Source: an uncultured Acidobacteriia bacterium
GTDB lineage: Bacteria; Acidobacteriota; Terriglobia; Bryobacterales; Bryobacteraceae
NCBI GenBank assembly: GCA_903907865.1
Contig: CAIVPR010000164.1
Location: 1-64,000, forward strand
Reading direction: 5' to 3'
Length of the DNA: 64,000 nt
Part shown: one piece after another, positions 52,234-60,326 of the stretch
Numbering within the stretch: the stretch's first letter is position 1
Layout: every line of letters starts with the position of its first letter
The notes under the pieces: generated by a model
Seen by the model: only the letters and a program-made list of their open reading frames with translations
What the model was told of the DNA's origin: nothing
Database searches by the model: none
Program-made: the position numbers and the translations under genes

Positions 52234-54188
52234 ACAGGAACCCTGAAATACGCGTTTCCCGCATGGCTACCCTGGCTGCCGCAACATTGGCCAGCTTGGC
52301 GCTTGCCGGGACAGCACTCGCCCAAGACAAGAAGGACGCGCCGAAGCCCGCCGCGTCCACGGAAGGGTACTCCCTTTACGACATCAGCCCTTTCGCCGGT
52401 TGGAACTGGTTCCAGTTTGGCCAGGGAAAGAACGCGTCCATCCACCGCTTCAGCAACTCGTTTGATTTCGGTGTTCGCGTGAACGAGAACCTGCACAAGT
52501 ACATCAGCTTGGAAGAAGGCTTCCAGGAGGGTTTCAACGGCCTTCGTCTGCAACCCCTCGGCAGCAACCAGTACAGCAGCTTCAAGAACTCCAACAGCTT
52601 GGTGTACGGTGCTGGTGTCTGGAACTTTACGCCCCGTGGCTCGAAGTACCGTCCGTTCATCCTGGCCGGTCCCGGCTACATTTGGTACCGTCCGGCCAAC
52701 ACCCCGATCAATGGCATCGCACCCAAGACCGACGGTCGGACCGCGCTGGTGTACGGCGTCGGTTTGATCGTGAACTCGACCCCGAAGTGGGGTGTCCGTT
52801 TTGACCTGCGCGGCATGCGCTCCGGCACTCCGTCGATGAACATCGCGTTGCAGCCGGGTGCAGCGGGGTCCTACTATCTGCCCAACCACGAGAACCACGA
52901 AAGCTCCCTCGGTGCCAGCGTCGGGTTGGTGATCCGTGCCAAGTACATTGACACGACACCCAAGGTGGAACCGCCCCCCGTGGTTCCCGTCACTGTCACG
53001 GCTCCCGGTGCGGTGGCGAAGCCGGTGATCACCGGTACTAAGAACGTTTGCGCCAGCACCGATCTCCGCCTCGCTGTGGCCAGCCCGCAGTCGGGCGTGA
53101 CCTATGCTTGGAAGGCCGGTTCGCAGTCCGCGACTGGTACCGGCTTCAGCCCCTCGACCACCGATGCCGGATCGAAGTCCGTGACCGTCACGGCCACTGG
53201 CGATACCTCGGCCACCACCCAGGTGAACGGCCCGTTCCGCAAGGGTACCCGCGTTTATGTCTCCAACACCAACAGCGCCTACAAGTACCAATGGACGGTG
53301 AATGGCCAGCCGGGCAGCACCACCAGCGAGCAGTTGTTGCCTGAGGGTGCCTCCACGGTTTCCGTGACAGTAACCACCTCCGGTTCCGCGACCAGCGACG
53401 CCTCCTTCTCCGTGGATGCCCTGACCAAGCCGACCATCCAGTTCTCGGTCAGCCCCTCGACGGTTGCCTACGGCGCGACGGTTCCTCTCGCCGCCCGCGC
53501 GACCGGTTCCGCCTGCACCGACCCGGTGACGATCCGTTACTCCGGCCAAGGCGTTTCGGGCAGCACGTTCGATTCGAAGGCCCTCACCTTCGATATGAGC
53601 AACCGCCTGAAGCTGCAGTCGAAGACGGTGCCGATCACGGCGACCGCTACCGACTCCAAGAACCAGACCGCGACCGCCACCTCCAACGTGACCGTCACGC
53701 TGCAGCCGGTTGCCACCCACCAGGACATCCTGTTCCCGGCCCGCGGCTCGCGCATCAATAACGTCGCGAAGCGCTACCTGCTGGAACAGATTGCTCCCCA
53801 AGCCAAGGCTGATCCGCAGGCGAAGGTTATCCTCGTCGGCCACAAGGAAGCTTCGGAGAAGCTGCCGAAGAACCTCGACGAAGTACGCACCAGCAACGCC
53901 GCAGCCGTCCTGACTGCCGGTGCCGGTACTGCGGGCAAGGGCGTTTGCGCCAATTTGGACCTCTCGCAGGTTCAGATCAAGTCCGTTGGCACCGACCAGG
54001 CTGCCGAGAAGAAGCCGTTGTTCGGCGATGCCTCGGTGAAGGAGCTCGCTGGTCAGGCCGTCAAGCAGGGCACGAAGGGTGCCGAAGACCGCCGCGTGGA
54101 AGTCTGGTTTGTGCCGTCCGGCGCTGAAGTGCCGGCTGGCCTGAATGGGCTGAAGACGGCGGTCGCCTCCAAGGGCTGCCCGAAGTAA
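52230..54188 (+). CDS. Outer-membrane beta-barrel protein with Ig-like repeats and OmpA-like C-terminus
   Basis: 652 residues with a signal peptide (MATLAAATLASLALAGTALAQ). An N-terminal barrel-like domain of about 210 residues (YDISPFAGWNWFQFGQG, FDFGVRVNENLHKYISLEEGF, WGVRFDLRGMRSG) is followed by a Pro-rich hinge (PKVEPPPVVPVTV), at least three Ig-like modules (NVCASTDLRLAVASPQSGVTYAWKAGS) and an OmpA-like C-terminal domain (ILFPARGSRINNVAKRYLLEQI, VILVGHKEA, DRRVEVWFVPSG) that should bind peptidoglycan. It thus would tie outer membrane to cell wall. An AGGAG ribosome site precedes the ATG. A strong terminator follows. Confidence 0.82.
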   Translation: MNRNPEIRVSRMATLAAATLASLALAGTALAQDKKDAPKPAASTEGYSLYDISPFAGWNWFQFGQGKNASIHRFSNSFDFGVRVNENLHKYISLEEGFQEGFNGLRLQPLGSNQYSSFKNSNSLVYGAGVWNFTPRGSKYRPFILAGPGYIWYRPANTPINGIAPKTDGRTALVYGVGLIVNSTPKWGVRFDLRGMRSGTPSMNIALQPGAAGSYYLPNHENHESSLGASVGLVIRAKYIDTTPKVEPPPVVPVTVTAPGAVAKPVITGTKNVCASTDLRLAVASPQSGVTYAWKAGSQSATGTGFSPSTTDAGSKSVTVTATGDTSATTQVNGPFRKGTRVYVSNTNSAYKYQWTVNGQPGSTTSEQLLPEGASTVSVTVTTSGSATSDASFSVDALTKPTIQFSVSPSTVAYGATVPLAARATGSACTDPVTIRYSGQGVSGSTFDSKALTFDMSNRLKLQSKTVPITATATDSKNQTATATSNVTVTLQPVATHQDILFPARGSRINNVAKRYLLEQIAPQAKADPQAKVILVGHKEASEKLPKNLDEVRTSNAAAVLTAGAGTAGKGVCANLDLSQVQIKSVGTDQAAEKKPLFGDASVKELAGQAVKQGTKGAEDRRVEVWFVPSGAEVPAGLNGLKTAVASKGCPK

Positions 54189-54212
54189 GGCTTGGTGCAA
54201 CTAGCGCAATGG

Positions 54213-54244
54213 AAAGGGGGCGGCCTTCGGGCCGCCCCCTTTTT
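54213..54244 (+). terminator. Rho-independent terminator
   Basis: A 10-bp GC stem (54216-54225 with 54230-54239) with a TTCG loop, flanked by three A pairing with part of a run of five T, lies 25 bases after the barrel gene. Textbook form. Confidence 0.93.
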
Positions 54245-54268
54245 GCTTCTTGCGGTCGTTGATGTTGC

Positions 54269-55126
54269 CTAAGCCTCGCGCAGCAGCCACTTGGCCGCGT
54301 TGCGCTGCATCTTCTCGTACTCCGGGTTCCACAGGACGCTGATTAGGTGTCCCGGGGCCATGAAGCAGACGCGGCCTTTGCCGTACTCGTAGGCCCACAC
54401 GGCCTCGGCGGTGTTGCTCTTCCGTCCGACGGCGTCGGTGTAGTCCAGTCCGTCCTCGTTTACGCTGCGGGCGAGGACATGTTTGGGGTCCTTGTCGTAG
54501 ACCACATAGTGCTGCTCGTCGGTGACGACGAAGTCCTTCACACCCTTGGTGATCGGGTGGTCCGGGTTCGTGATCTTGACCTTGAACGGGCGGATCGGCG
54601 GATGGCCGACGTAGATCGCTCCCTCGACATCCCGGTAGTCCTTGTTGTTGATCGAGGTCTCGCTATTGTTGTGGAACGCCCACAACGACCCGCCTTCCGA
54701 CACCCACTGCTTGATCCCCTTGCCCTGTTCCTGCGTCATCCACGAGGTGTAGCCGGATCCTATCTTGCGCTGGATCGGGGGTACGCTCACGACCTTGTCG
54801 GGCTTCTCGTTCCAATAGATCTGGTGCCAGTAGCCGTTGTTGTAGCGGCGACCGTCGCGGAACATGATCAGGATCTTGTAGTTGCGCAGGTTGTCGTAGG
54901 TGAGGAGTTTTTCCTGGTCGGTGAAATCGATGTTGAGGGGACCGTCTTCCACGAGGGTGGCGGTGAGGGCGGTGCGGATGTAGTCGGAATTGTGCGATTC
55001 GTCGCCGCACAGGGCGAAGGCATTGGCCTTGGCTGGACCGGCGGGAAAGGCTCGGGGGATGGCGGCGGAGCCGAGTGCGGCGCAGGCCGTGCGGACGAGG
55101 GAACGGCGGGTAATGGCGTTGGTCAT
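54269..55126 (-). CDS. ThuA-like (trehalose utilisation) domain protein, exported
   Basis: 285 residues from the ATG at 55126, with a twin-arginine leader (ITRRSLVRTACAALGSAAIP). ThuA fold related to class I glutamine amidotransferases: DYDNLRNYKILIMFRDGR-like strand, GIKQWVSEGGSLWAFHN, FKVKITNPDHPITKGVKDFVVTDEQHYV, and AVWAYEYGKGRVCFMAPGH. ThuA proteins are linked to sugar metabolism; enzymatic role not established. It follows the esterase gene on the same strand after 51 bases. Confidence 0.83.
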   Translation of the reverse strand: MTNAITRRSLVRTACAALGSAAIPRAFPAGPAKANAFALCGDESHNSDYIRTALTATLVEDGPLNIDFTDQEKLLTYDNLRNYKILIMFRDGRRYNNGYWHQIYWNEKPDKVVSVPPIQRKIGSGYTSWMTQEQGKGIKQWVSEGGSLWAFHNNSETSINNKDYRDVEGAIYVGHPPIRPFKVKITNPDHPITKGVKDFVVTDEQHYVVYDKDPKHVLARSVNEDGLDYTDAVGRKSNTAEAVWAYEYGKGRVCFMAPGHLISVLWNPEYEKMQRNAAKWLLREA

Positions 55127-55177
55127 GGAAATGTTATATCGCGTTTCCACGCCCAACGCCATCCAAACGAGCAGATT

Positions 55178-57025
55178 TTACAGAGACGGCTGCGGCGGCT
55201 TCACCGGGTCCCACGCCACGGCACCCTTGCGCTTGGTCTGTCGCCGGTACAGCTTGCCGTCCTGCGAGACGTACAACCAATCACGGTTCTCGCCTCCGAA
55301 TGCAATGTGTGTTGCCACTCCGGCGCGCGGGTCGTAGACCGGCGGGTTCAGGATCATGTCCATGCGGCCGCTGGCGCTCTCCATTTCGATGCCCATTACG
55401 GTGCCGCGGTACATGTTGCCGGAGTTGTCGATCGCGATCTGACCGGTGGTTTCCAGCGTCGTCTGGGGCGAGGTTTCGAGCCGGAAGAACGGTGCGCCGT
55501 TGGTAAGGCTGCCGTCCGCCGCCACTTGGAACGACCACGGCTCGCGCGTCCGGGCATCGTTCACGTTCAGGAACGCTTGGTCGGGGGTGAGGGCGAGCGC
55601 CGTCGGGGCCTCGATGCCGCCGCCGGAATACACGGTCTTGCGCTGACCCTTGGCGTCGATGCGGACGATGGTCTTGTGGGACGGGTCCGTGTAGTAGATG
55701 TCGCCGGCGTTGGTAAGCGCGAGGTCGAAGGCGTCTACGTTGGTTGCCACCACCTTTTCGGCTCCGTCCGGTCCCCAGGACACGATGCGCCGACCGGTTG
55801 ACTGGATCGCATAGATGCGACCGTCGGACCCACCGCGCAGGTTCTTCGCGCCGCCCGCGTTCTGCTTGAAGACCACCGACTTCCCGTCGGCTCCGACTTT
55901 GTACACCTTGTTCGACTTGGAATCGACGAAGAAGACGTCGCCAGTCTTGTTGACCGCGATGCTGCTGGCTTGGCCGTAGTCGCCCGCGATGGGTTCCCAC
56001 TGTTTGTCGGGCGTCACCACGTTGTAGGCTGGCTGGCGGAACATCGGACCCCGTCCGCCACCACCGCGACCTGCGGGAGCTCCCGCACGACCTGCCGGTC
56101 CTCCAGCGCGACCGGGCGGCGGCGGAACCAGCTCGGGTGCGTTCTGCGCGATCGGGGCAGGGTAGCCTCGCCACAACCAGCGCATGATGTCGGGCATCAC
56201 CTCGGACGACTTGCGGGTGCTGTGGGCCTCGCCCTCGTACAACTCGAACTTGTGATCGTAGCCCGAAAACGTCATGGCGGCGTTCATGTTCTGGTTCTGC
56301 AGGGGCCAGTTTCCGGCGTAGCTGTCGATGTCGGCGGTGCCGTCCTGGAGGAAGACGCGGATCGGGCGCGGCTCGGTCTTGCGGATCCAGAACGGAACCT
56401 GGTTGGCCCCGCGCATGTCGACGAAGGTGCCGATTAGATACAGGACGCGGTGGAAGACGTCGGGTCGGTACCATGCGGCCATGAAGGCCCCGACCGCGCC
56501 CGTGCTGGTGCCCGCGATGGCGTGGTCGTCGGGGTTGGTGGAAAGGTTGACGGTCTTGGCGACCTCAGGGATCAGCTCCTCGACCAGGAAGCGGGAGAAG
56601 TTGGGGCGGACGTCGTCATACTCCCAGTCGCGGCTGAATCGGGCGAGCTGGGTTTCCGCGTTGGCCGGGGGGAGGACGCCGGGATTGACGAAGATGGCGG
56701 CCATGGGGGGCAGTTCGCCTTTGGCGATGAGGTTGTCGAGGATGACCGGGATGCGCATGCCGTTGCCGGCATAGCCGCTGCCGTCGAGGAAGACCATGTA
56801 AGGCGCGGGCTTCGCGGGGTCGACCTTGGCCGAGACGTAAACCTGGTAGTCGTGGGGCACGCCGGGGTAGATCTTGCCCGGCGCGAGCACGCCCTTGGTG
56901 AGGGTGCCGTGGGGGACGTTGGGCTGGACCGTGGAATCCGGGCCAAAGTTAGCCTGCGGGGGCTGGGCAAATGCGGTGGCTATTGGGACGAGGGCCAGAA
57001 GTGTGGCTGAGAGGAGCTTGTTCAC
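55178..57025 (-). CDS. Secreted esterase fused to an SMP-30-like propeller
   Basis: 615 residues with a signal peptide (LLSATLLALVPIATAFAQ). Residues ~30-290 are an enterochelin-esterase-like alpha/beta-hydrolase: YMVFLDGSGYAG, nucleophile Ser in IAGTSTGAVGAF, and EGEAHSTRKS near the expected His. A Gly/Pro-rich linker (PPPPGRAGGPAGRAGAP) joins it to a C-terminal SMP-30/gluconolactonase-type propeller from ~330 (SSIAVNKTGDVFFVDSKSNKVYKV, GDIYYTDPSHKTIVRI, ALALTPDQAFLNV). Substrate unknown; the pairing fits hydrolysis of sugar esters. Confidence 0.87.
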   Translation of the reverse strand: MNKLLSATLLALVPIATAFAQPPQANFGPDSTVQPNVPHGTLTKGVLAPGKIYPGVPHDYQVYVSAKVDPAKPAPYMVFLDGSGYAGNGMRIPVILDNLIAKGELPPMAAIFVNPGVLPPANAETQLARFSRDWEYDDVRPNFSRFLVEELIPEVAKTVNLSTNPDDHAIAGTSTGAVGAFMAAWYRPDVFHRVLYLIGTFVDMRGANQVPFWIRKTEPRPIRVFLQDGTADIDSYAGNWPLQNQNMNAAMTFSGYDHKFELYEGEAHSTRKSSEVMPDIMRWLWRGYPAPIAQNAPELVPPPPGRAGGPAGRAGAPAGRGGGGRGPMFRQPAYNVVTPDKQWEPIAGDYGQASSIAVNKTGDVFFVDSKSNKVYKVGADGKSVVFKQNAGGAKNLRGGSDGRIYAIQSTGRRIVSWGPDGAEKVVATNVDAFDLALTNAGDIYYTDPSHKTIVRIDAKGQRKTVYSGGGIEAPTALALTPDQAFLNVNDARTREPWSFQVAADGSLTNGAPFFRLETSPQTTLETTGQIAIDNSGNMYRGTVMGIEMESASGRMDMILNPPVYDPRAGVATHIAFGGENRDWLYVSQDGKLYRRQTKRKGAVAWDPVKPPQPSL

Positions 57026-57103
57026 ATGGGGATTCTATCGCAGCCGGGATCGTCACAGGCAACAAAGGATGACAGGTGCTATCAACTGGCAGAATCGTTG
57101 ATA

Positions 57104-57426
57104 ATGGAGGCAGCCAGAACTATGATGGTAGCCCCCGGTGTGGAGTTGCCCGAAATCGAAATCGCCGAAATCTGCCGCCGCCATGCGGTCCAGGAACTCG
57201 CGCTGTTCGGCTCCGCCGCTCGGGGCGAGATGGGCCCCAACAGCGACTACGACTTCCTCGTCGACTTCCTCCCCGACGCACATCCGGTTTGCTGGGACTG
57301 GCGGCCATGATGCGGGAACTCAGCGGCCTCCTCGGCCGCCCCGTTGATTTGGCGGTAAGACGGGCCTTGAAACCACGGGTTCGACCGGTGGTGCTGGCCG
57401 AGGCCAAGCGCGTGTATGCGGCGTGA
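57104..57426 (+). pseudogene. MNT-type nucleotidyltransferase, frameshifted
   Basis: The first frame from the ATG at 57104 carries the nucleotidyltransferase core: LALFGSAARGEMGPNSDYDFLVDF with GS and DxD. At about 57286-57290 one base appears to be missing: the protein stops soon after, while the continuation (LLGLAAMMRELSGLLGRPVDLAVRRALKP) is found in another frame. A one-base insertion would restore a normal ~107-residue MNT protein. No HEPN gene follows, so it may be an orphan antitoxin relic or a sequencing artefact. Confidence 0.72.
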
Positions 57427-57478
57427 CCGGCAGCGCCTTGAAGACATGCTCGCTGCCCAGCCTTGACGGCCCCGCTCC

Positions 57479-58528
57479 CTACCTAAAATCCGCCATCAAC
57501 TCCGCCAAAGCCCCCGACCCCGGGCACAACTTCGAGAACGGCAACGACCCCAACGGTTCCGCGGGCGTGTTGTTCATCTCGTGCATTTCCGGCACGCTCT
57601 CGTCCGCGAACAGCACCCCGGTCACGACCTCGCCCTGATGCGCGCGAAGGTATTCCATCGCCGCCATGCGGTCGGTCACGTCGTAGCCTTCCGGCACCTT
57701 CGTGAAGCGCAACGAGCTGCCGTCGTGCATCTGAATCGTCGTCGCACCCACCGGCCCGATTTCGCCAACGATTTCGTTGGCGTGCGGCACGAAGTCCGAC
57801 TCGGTCGCGATATGGTGCTTGCCTCGGGTGTACTTGTAGCTCTTGGTCGAGCCCTCGTGGTCGTTGAAGGTCACGCAGGGGGAAATCACGTCCACCAGCG
57901 CGAAGCCGCGGTGCGCCAGACCAGCCTTCAGGATCGGCACCAACTGCGCCTTGTCGCCGGAGAAGCTGCGGGCTACGAAGGTCGCGCCCAGCGTCAGAGC
58001 CAATTGCACCGGGTCGATGGGCGACATCTTGTTCGCCTCGCCCTTCTTGCTCTTCGACCCGACGTCCGAAGACGCCGAGAACTGCCCCTTCGTCAACCCG
58101 TACACGCCATTGTTCTCAAGCACATACAGCATGTTCAGATTGCGGCGGATGGCGTGGCTCAGGTGGCCGATGCCGATCGACAGCGAATCGCCGTCGCCGG
58201 AAACGCCCAGATAAGTCAGCGTCCGGTTGGCCGCGTTCGCGCCCGTTGCGATGGCCGGCATGCGGCCGTGGGCCGAGTTGAAGCCGTGCGCGCCGCCGAC
58301 GAAATAGGTCGGGGTCTTCGACGAGCAGCCGATTCCGCTCAGCTTGGCCAGCATGCAAGGCTCGACCGAAAGTTCCCACAATGCCCGGATGATCGCCGCC
58401 GTGATCGAATCGTGCCCGCAACCGGCGCACAACGTGGACATCGACCCCTCGTAGTCGCGGATCGTCAGCCCCAATTCATTCCGCACCAAGCTCGGGTGCG
58501 TCACCAGTGGTTTAACGATAGATGGCAT
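57479..58528 (-). CDS. korB: 2-oxoacid:ferredoxin oxidoreductase beta subunit
   Basis: 349 residues. Thiamine-diphosphate-binding subunit: CAGCGHDSITAAI near the N-terminus, GIGCSSKTPTYF, GDGDSLSIGIGHLSHAIRRNLNM with the TPP-Mg motif, and DVISPCVTFNDHEGS. With the alpha subunit it converts 2-oxoglutarate (or another 2-oxoacid) and CoA to the acyl-CoA and reduced ferredoxin, or the reverse. Start overlaps the alpha subunit stop by 17 bases. Confidence 0.92.
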   Translation of the reverse strand: MPSIVKPLVTHPSLVRNELGLTIRDYEGSMSTLCAGCGHDSITAAIIRALWELSVEPCMLAKLSGIGCSSKTPTYFVGGAHGFNSAHGRMPAIATGANAANRTLTYLGVSGDGDSLSIGIGHLSHAIRRNLNMLYVLENNGVYGLTKGQFSASSDVGSKSKKGEANKMSPIDPVQLALTLGATFVARSFSGDKAQLVPILKAGLAHRGFALVDVISPCVTFNDHEGSTKSYKYTRGKHHIATESDFVPHANEIVGEIGPVGATTIQMHDGSSLRFTKVPEGYDVTDRMAAMEYLRAHQGEVVTGVLFADESVPEMHEMNNTPAEPLGSLPFSKLCPGSGALAELMADFR

Positions 58529-60323
58529 TCAATTCCTCCAGCCGTGCGGTTACAGCATCAATCACATGTTTCGCGCTCAGCGGGAACCCGCTGTAGATCA
58601 GGATGGGCTTGATCTTGTCCTTCGAAACCGGCGTCTCGAGCGTCAGCATCGAGCACAACTGCCCGTCGCGGTTCTGCTCCACCACATAGCAATAGTCATG
58701 CGTGGCGAGGAATTCCTCCACATCGGCGTGGAACGGGAACGCCCGGATACGCATGTAGTCCATCGGACGGCCCATGTCGGCCAGCATGTCGAGCGCCTCG
58801 CGGACGGCCGGGTCGCAACCACCGATGGTGATCATGCCGACCTTGGCACCTTCGCGCTTCTCGATGATCGGCGCGGGCACCCAACCGGCCGCTTCCTTGT
58901 GCTTCAGGAGCAGGCGGTCCATCACCTCGGCGTAGAGGTCCGGGGTTTCGGTGTAAACACCGTACTTGTCGTGGCCAGACCCGCGCGTGAAGAACGAGCC
59001 CTTCGAGTGGATGCCCGGCAGCGTGCGTGCCGCCACCGCCGTGCCGTCGGTCGGCAGGTAGCGGTAGAACTTGTCGAGGCTCTCCAACTGCTCCGCCGTC
59101 AGCACCTTGCCACGGTCGGGTGTGTAGGAGTCGTCCCACGTGAACTTGGGCGTAACCCAGTCGTTCATGCCGATGTCGAGGTCCGACATCAGGAACACCG
59201 GGGTCTGGAAGCGTTCGGCCAGGTCGAAGCACTTCGGGGCGAACTGGAAGCACTCGTTCGGATTGGCCGGGATGAGCAGGATGTGCTTGGTGTCGCCGTG
59301 CGAGGCGTAGGCGCACTCGAACAGGTCGCCCTGCTGCGTGCGCGTGGGCATGCCGGTCGAGGGGCCGACGCGCTGGACGTCGACGACCACGGCCGGGATT
59401 TCGGCGTAGTACGCCAAGCCGAGCAGTTCGTTCATCAACGAGACACCCGGTCCGGCGGTCGAGGTAAACGCCCTCGCGCCGTTCCAGGATGCGCCGATGA
59501 CCATGCCGATGGCGGCCAGTTCGTCCTCGGCCTGCAGGATGGCGAAGTTGTTGACGCCGGTTTCGGGGTCCTTGCGGTACTGTTCGCAGAATTCCTTGAA
59601 CCCGTCCATTACCGACGTTGCCGGCGTGATCGGATACCATGCCGCCACCGTCGCGCCGCCGTAGACACAGCCGAGCGCCGTCGCGGTGTTGCCGTCAATG
59701 AGGATCTTGTCGTCATTGGCGTTCATCGTCTTCAGGTGGAATTCGAGCGGATACGTGAAGTTCGCCTTGATGTAATCCGCGCCCAGTTTCAGGGCCTTTT
59801 TGTTGGATTCCCGCATGGCCTTTTTCTTGCCATACTTCTCCTCGAGCAACTGCTCCACCACGGCCGCGTCGATATTCAGCAGCTCGATCAGCGCGCCGGC
59901 GGTGGCGATGTTCTTCATCAGGATGCGCTCGCGGGGCGCGCCGAACGCCTCGTTGCACATCCGCGCCAAGGGCACGCCGATGTAGTGGATGTCGTCGCGG
60001 ATCAGCTCGTCGTCCAGAGGCCACGACGAGTCGTAGAGCAGGAAGCCGCCATCGCGTACTTCGGCGACATCCTTTTTGTAGGTCTGCGAGTTCATGGCCA
60101 CGATCAGGTCGTAGTCCAGCGCGCGGGCCGTGTAGCCCTTGGCGTTCACCCGGATTTCGTACCACGTGGGCAGGCCTTGGATGTTCGACGGGAACAGGTT
60201 CTTGCCGGATACGGGCACGCCCATCCGGAAGATGGCCTGCATGATAAGGCCGTTGGCGCTGGCCGAACCCGTCCCGTTGACGTTGGCCAGTTTGATTGCA
60301 AAATCGTTAATGCGGCTTGGCAT
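58512..60323 (-). CDS. korA: 2-oxoacid:ferredoxin oxidoreductase alpha subunit (gamma-alpha fusion)
   Basis: 603 residues. The N-terminal ~190 residues are the gamma domain (FAIKLANVNGTGSASANGLIMQAIFRMG), the rest the pyrimidine-binding alpha domain (GNTATALGCVYGGATVAAWYPITPATSVMDGF, AFTSTAGPGVSLMNELLG). DVQRVGPSTGMPTRTQQGDLF is the typical 2-oxoglutarate/2-oxoacid type motif. No ferredoxin-like cluster is present, as in two-subunit Kor enzymes. Lies three bases after the flavoprotein gene. Confidence 0.92.
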   Translation of the reverse strand: MPSRINDFAIKLANVNGTGSASANGLIMQAIFRMGVPVSGKNLFPSNIQGLPTWYEIRVNAKGYTARALDYDLIVAMNSQTYKKDVAEVRDGGFLLYDSSWPLDDELIRDDIHYIGVPLARMCNEAFGAPRERILMKNIATAGALIELLNIDAAVVEQLLEEKYGKKKAMRESNKKALKLGADYIKANFTYPLEFHLKTMNANDDKILIDGNTATALGCVYGGATVAAWYPITPATSVMDGFKEFCEQYRKDPETGVNNFAILQAEDELAAIGMVIGASWNGARAFTSTAGPGVSLMNELLGLAYYAEIPAVVVDVQRVGPSTGMPTRTQQGDLFECAYASHGDTKHILLIPANPNECFQFAPKCFDLAERFQTPVFLMSDLDIGMNDWVTPKFTWDDSYTPDRGKVLTAEQLESLDKFYRYLPTDGTAVAARTLPGIHSKGSFFTRGSGHDKYGVYTETPDLYAEVMDRLLLKHKEAAGWVPAPIIEKREGAKVGMITIGGCDPAVREALDMLADMGRPMDYMRIRAFPFHADVEEFLATHDYCYVVEQNRDGQLCSMLTLETPVSKDKIKPILIYSGFPLSAKHVIDAVTARLEELNAIYR

Positions 60324-60326
60324 TGC

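Noticed and set aside
52227-54200. Minus-strand frame of 657 codons opposite the OmpA-like gene
   Set aside because: Shadow frame; the plus strand has a signal peptide, ribosome site, OmpA-like end and terminator.
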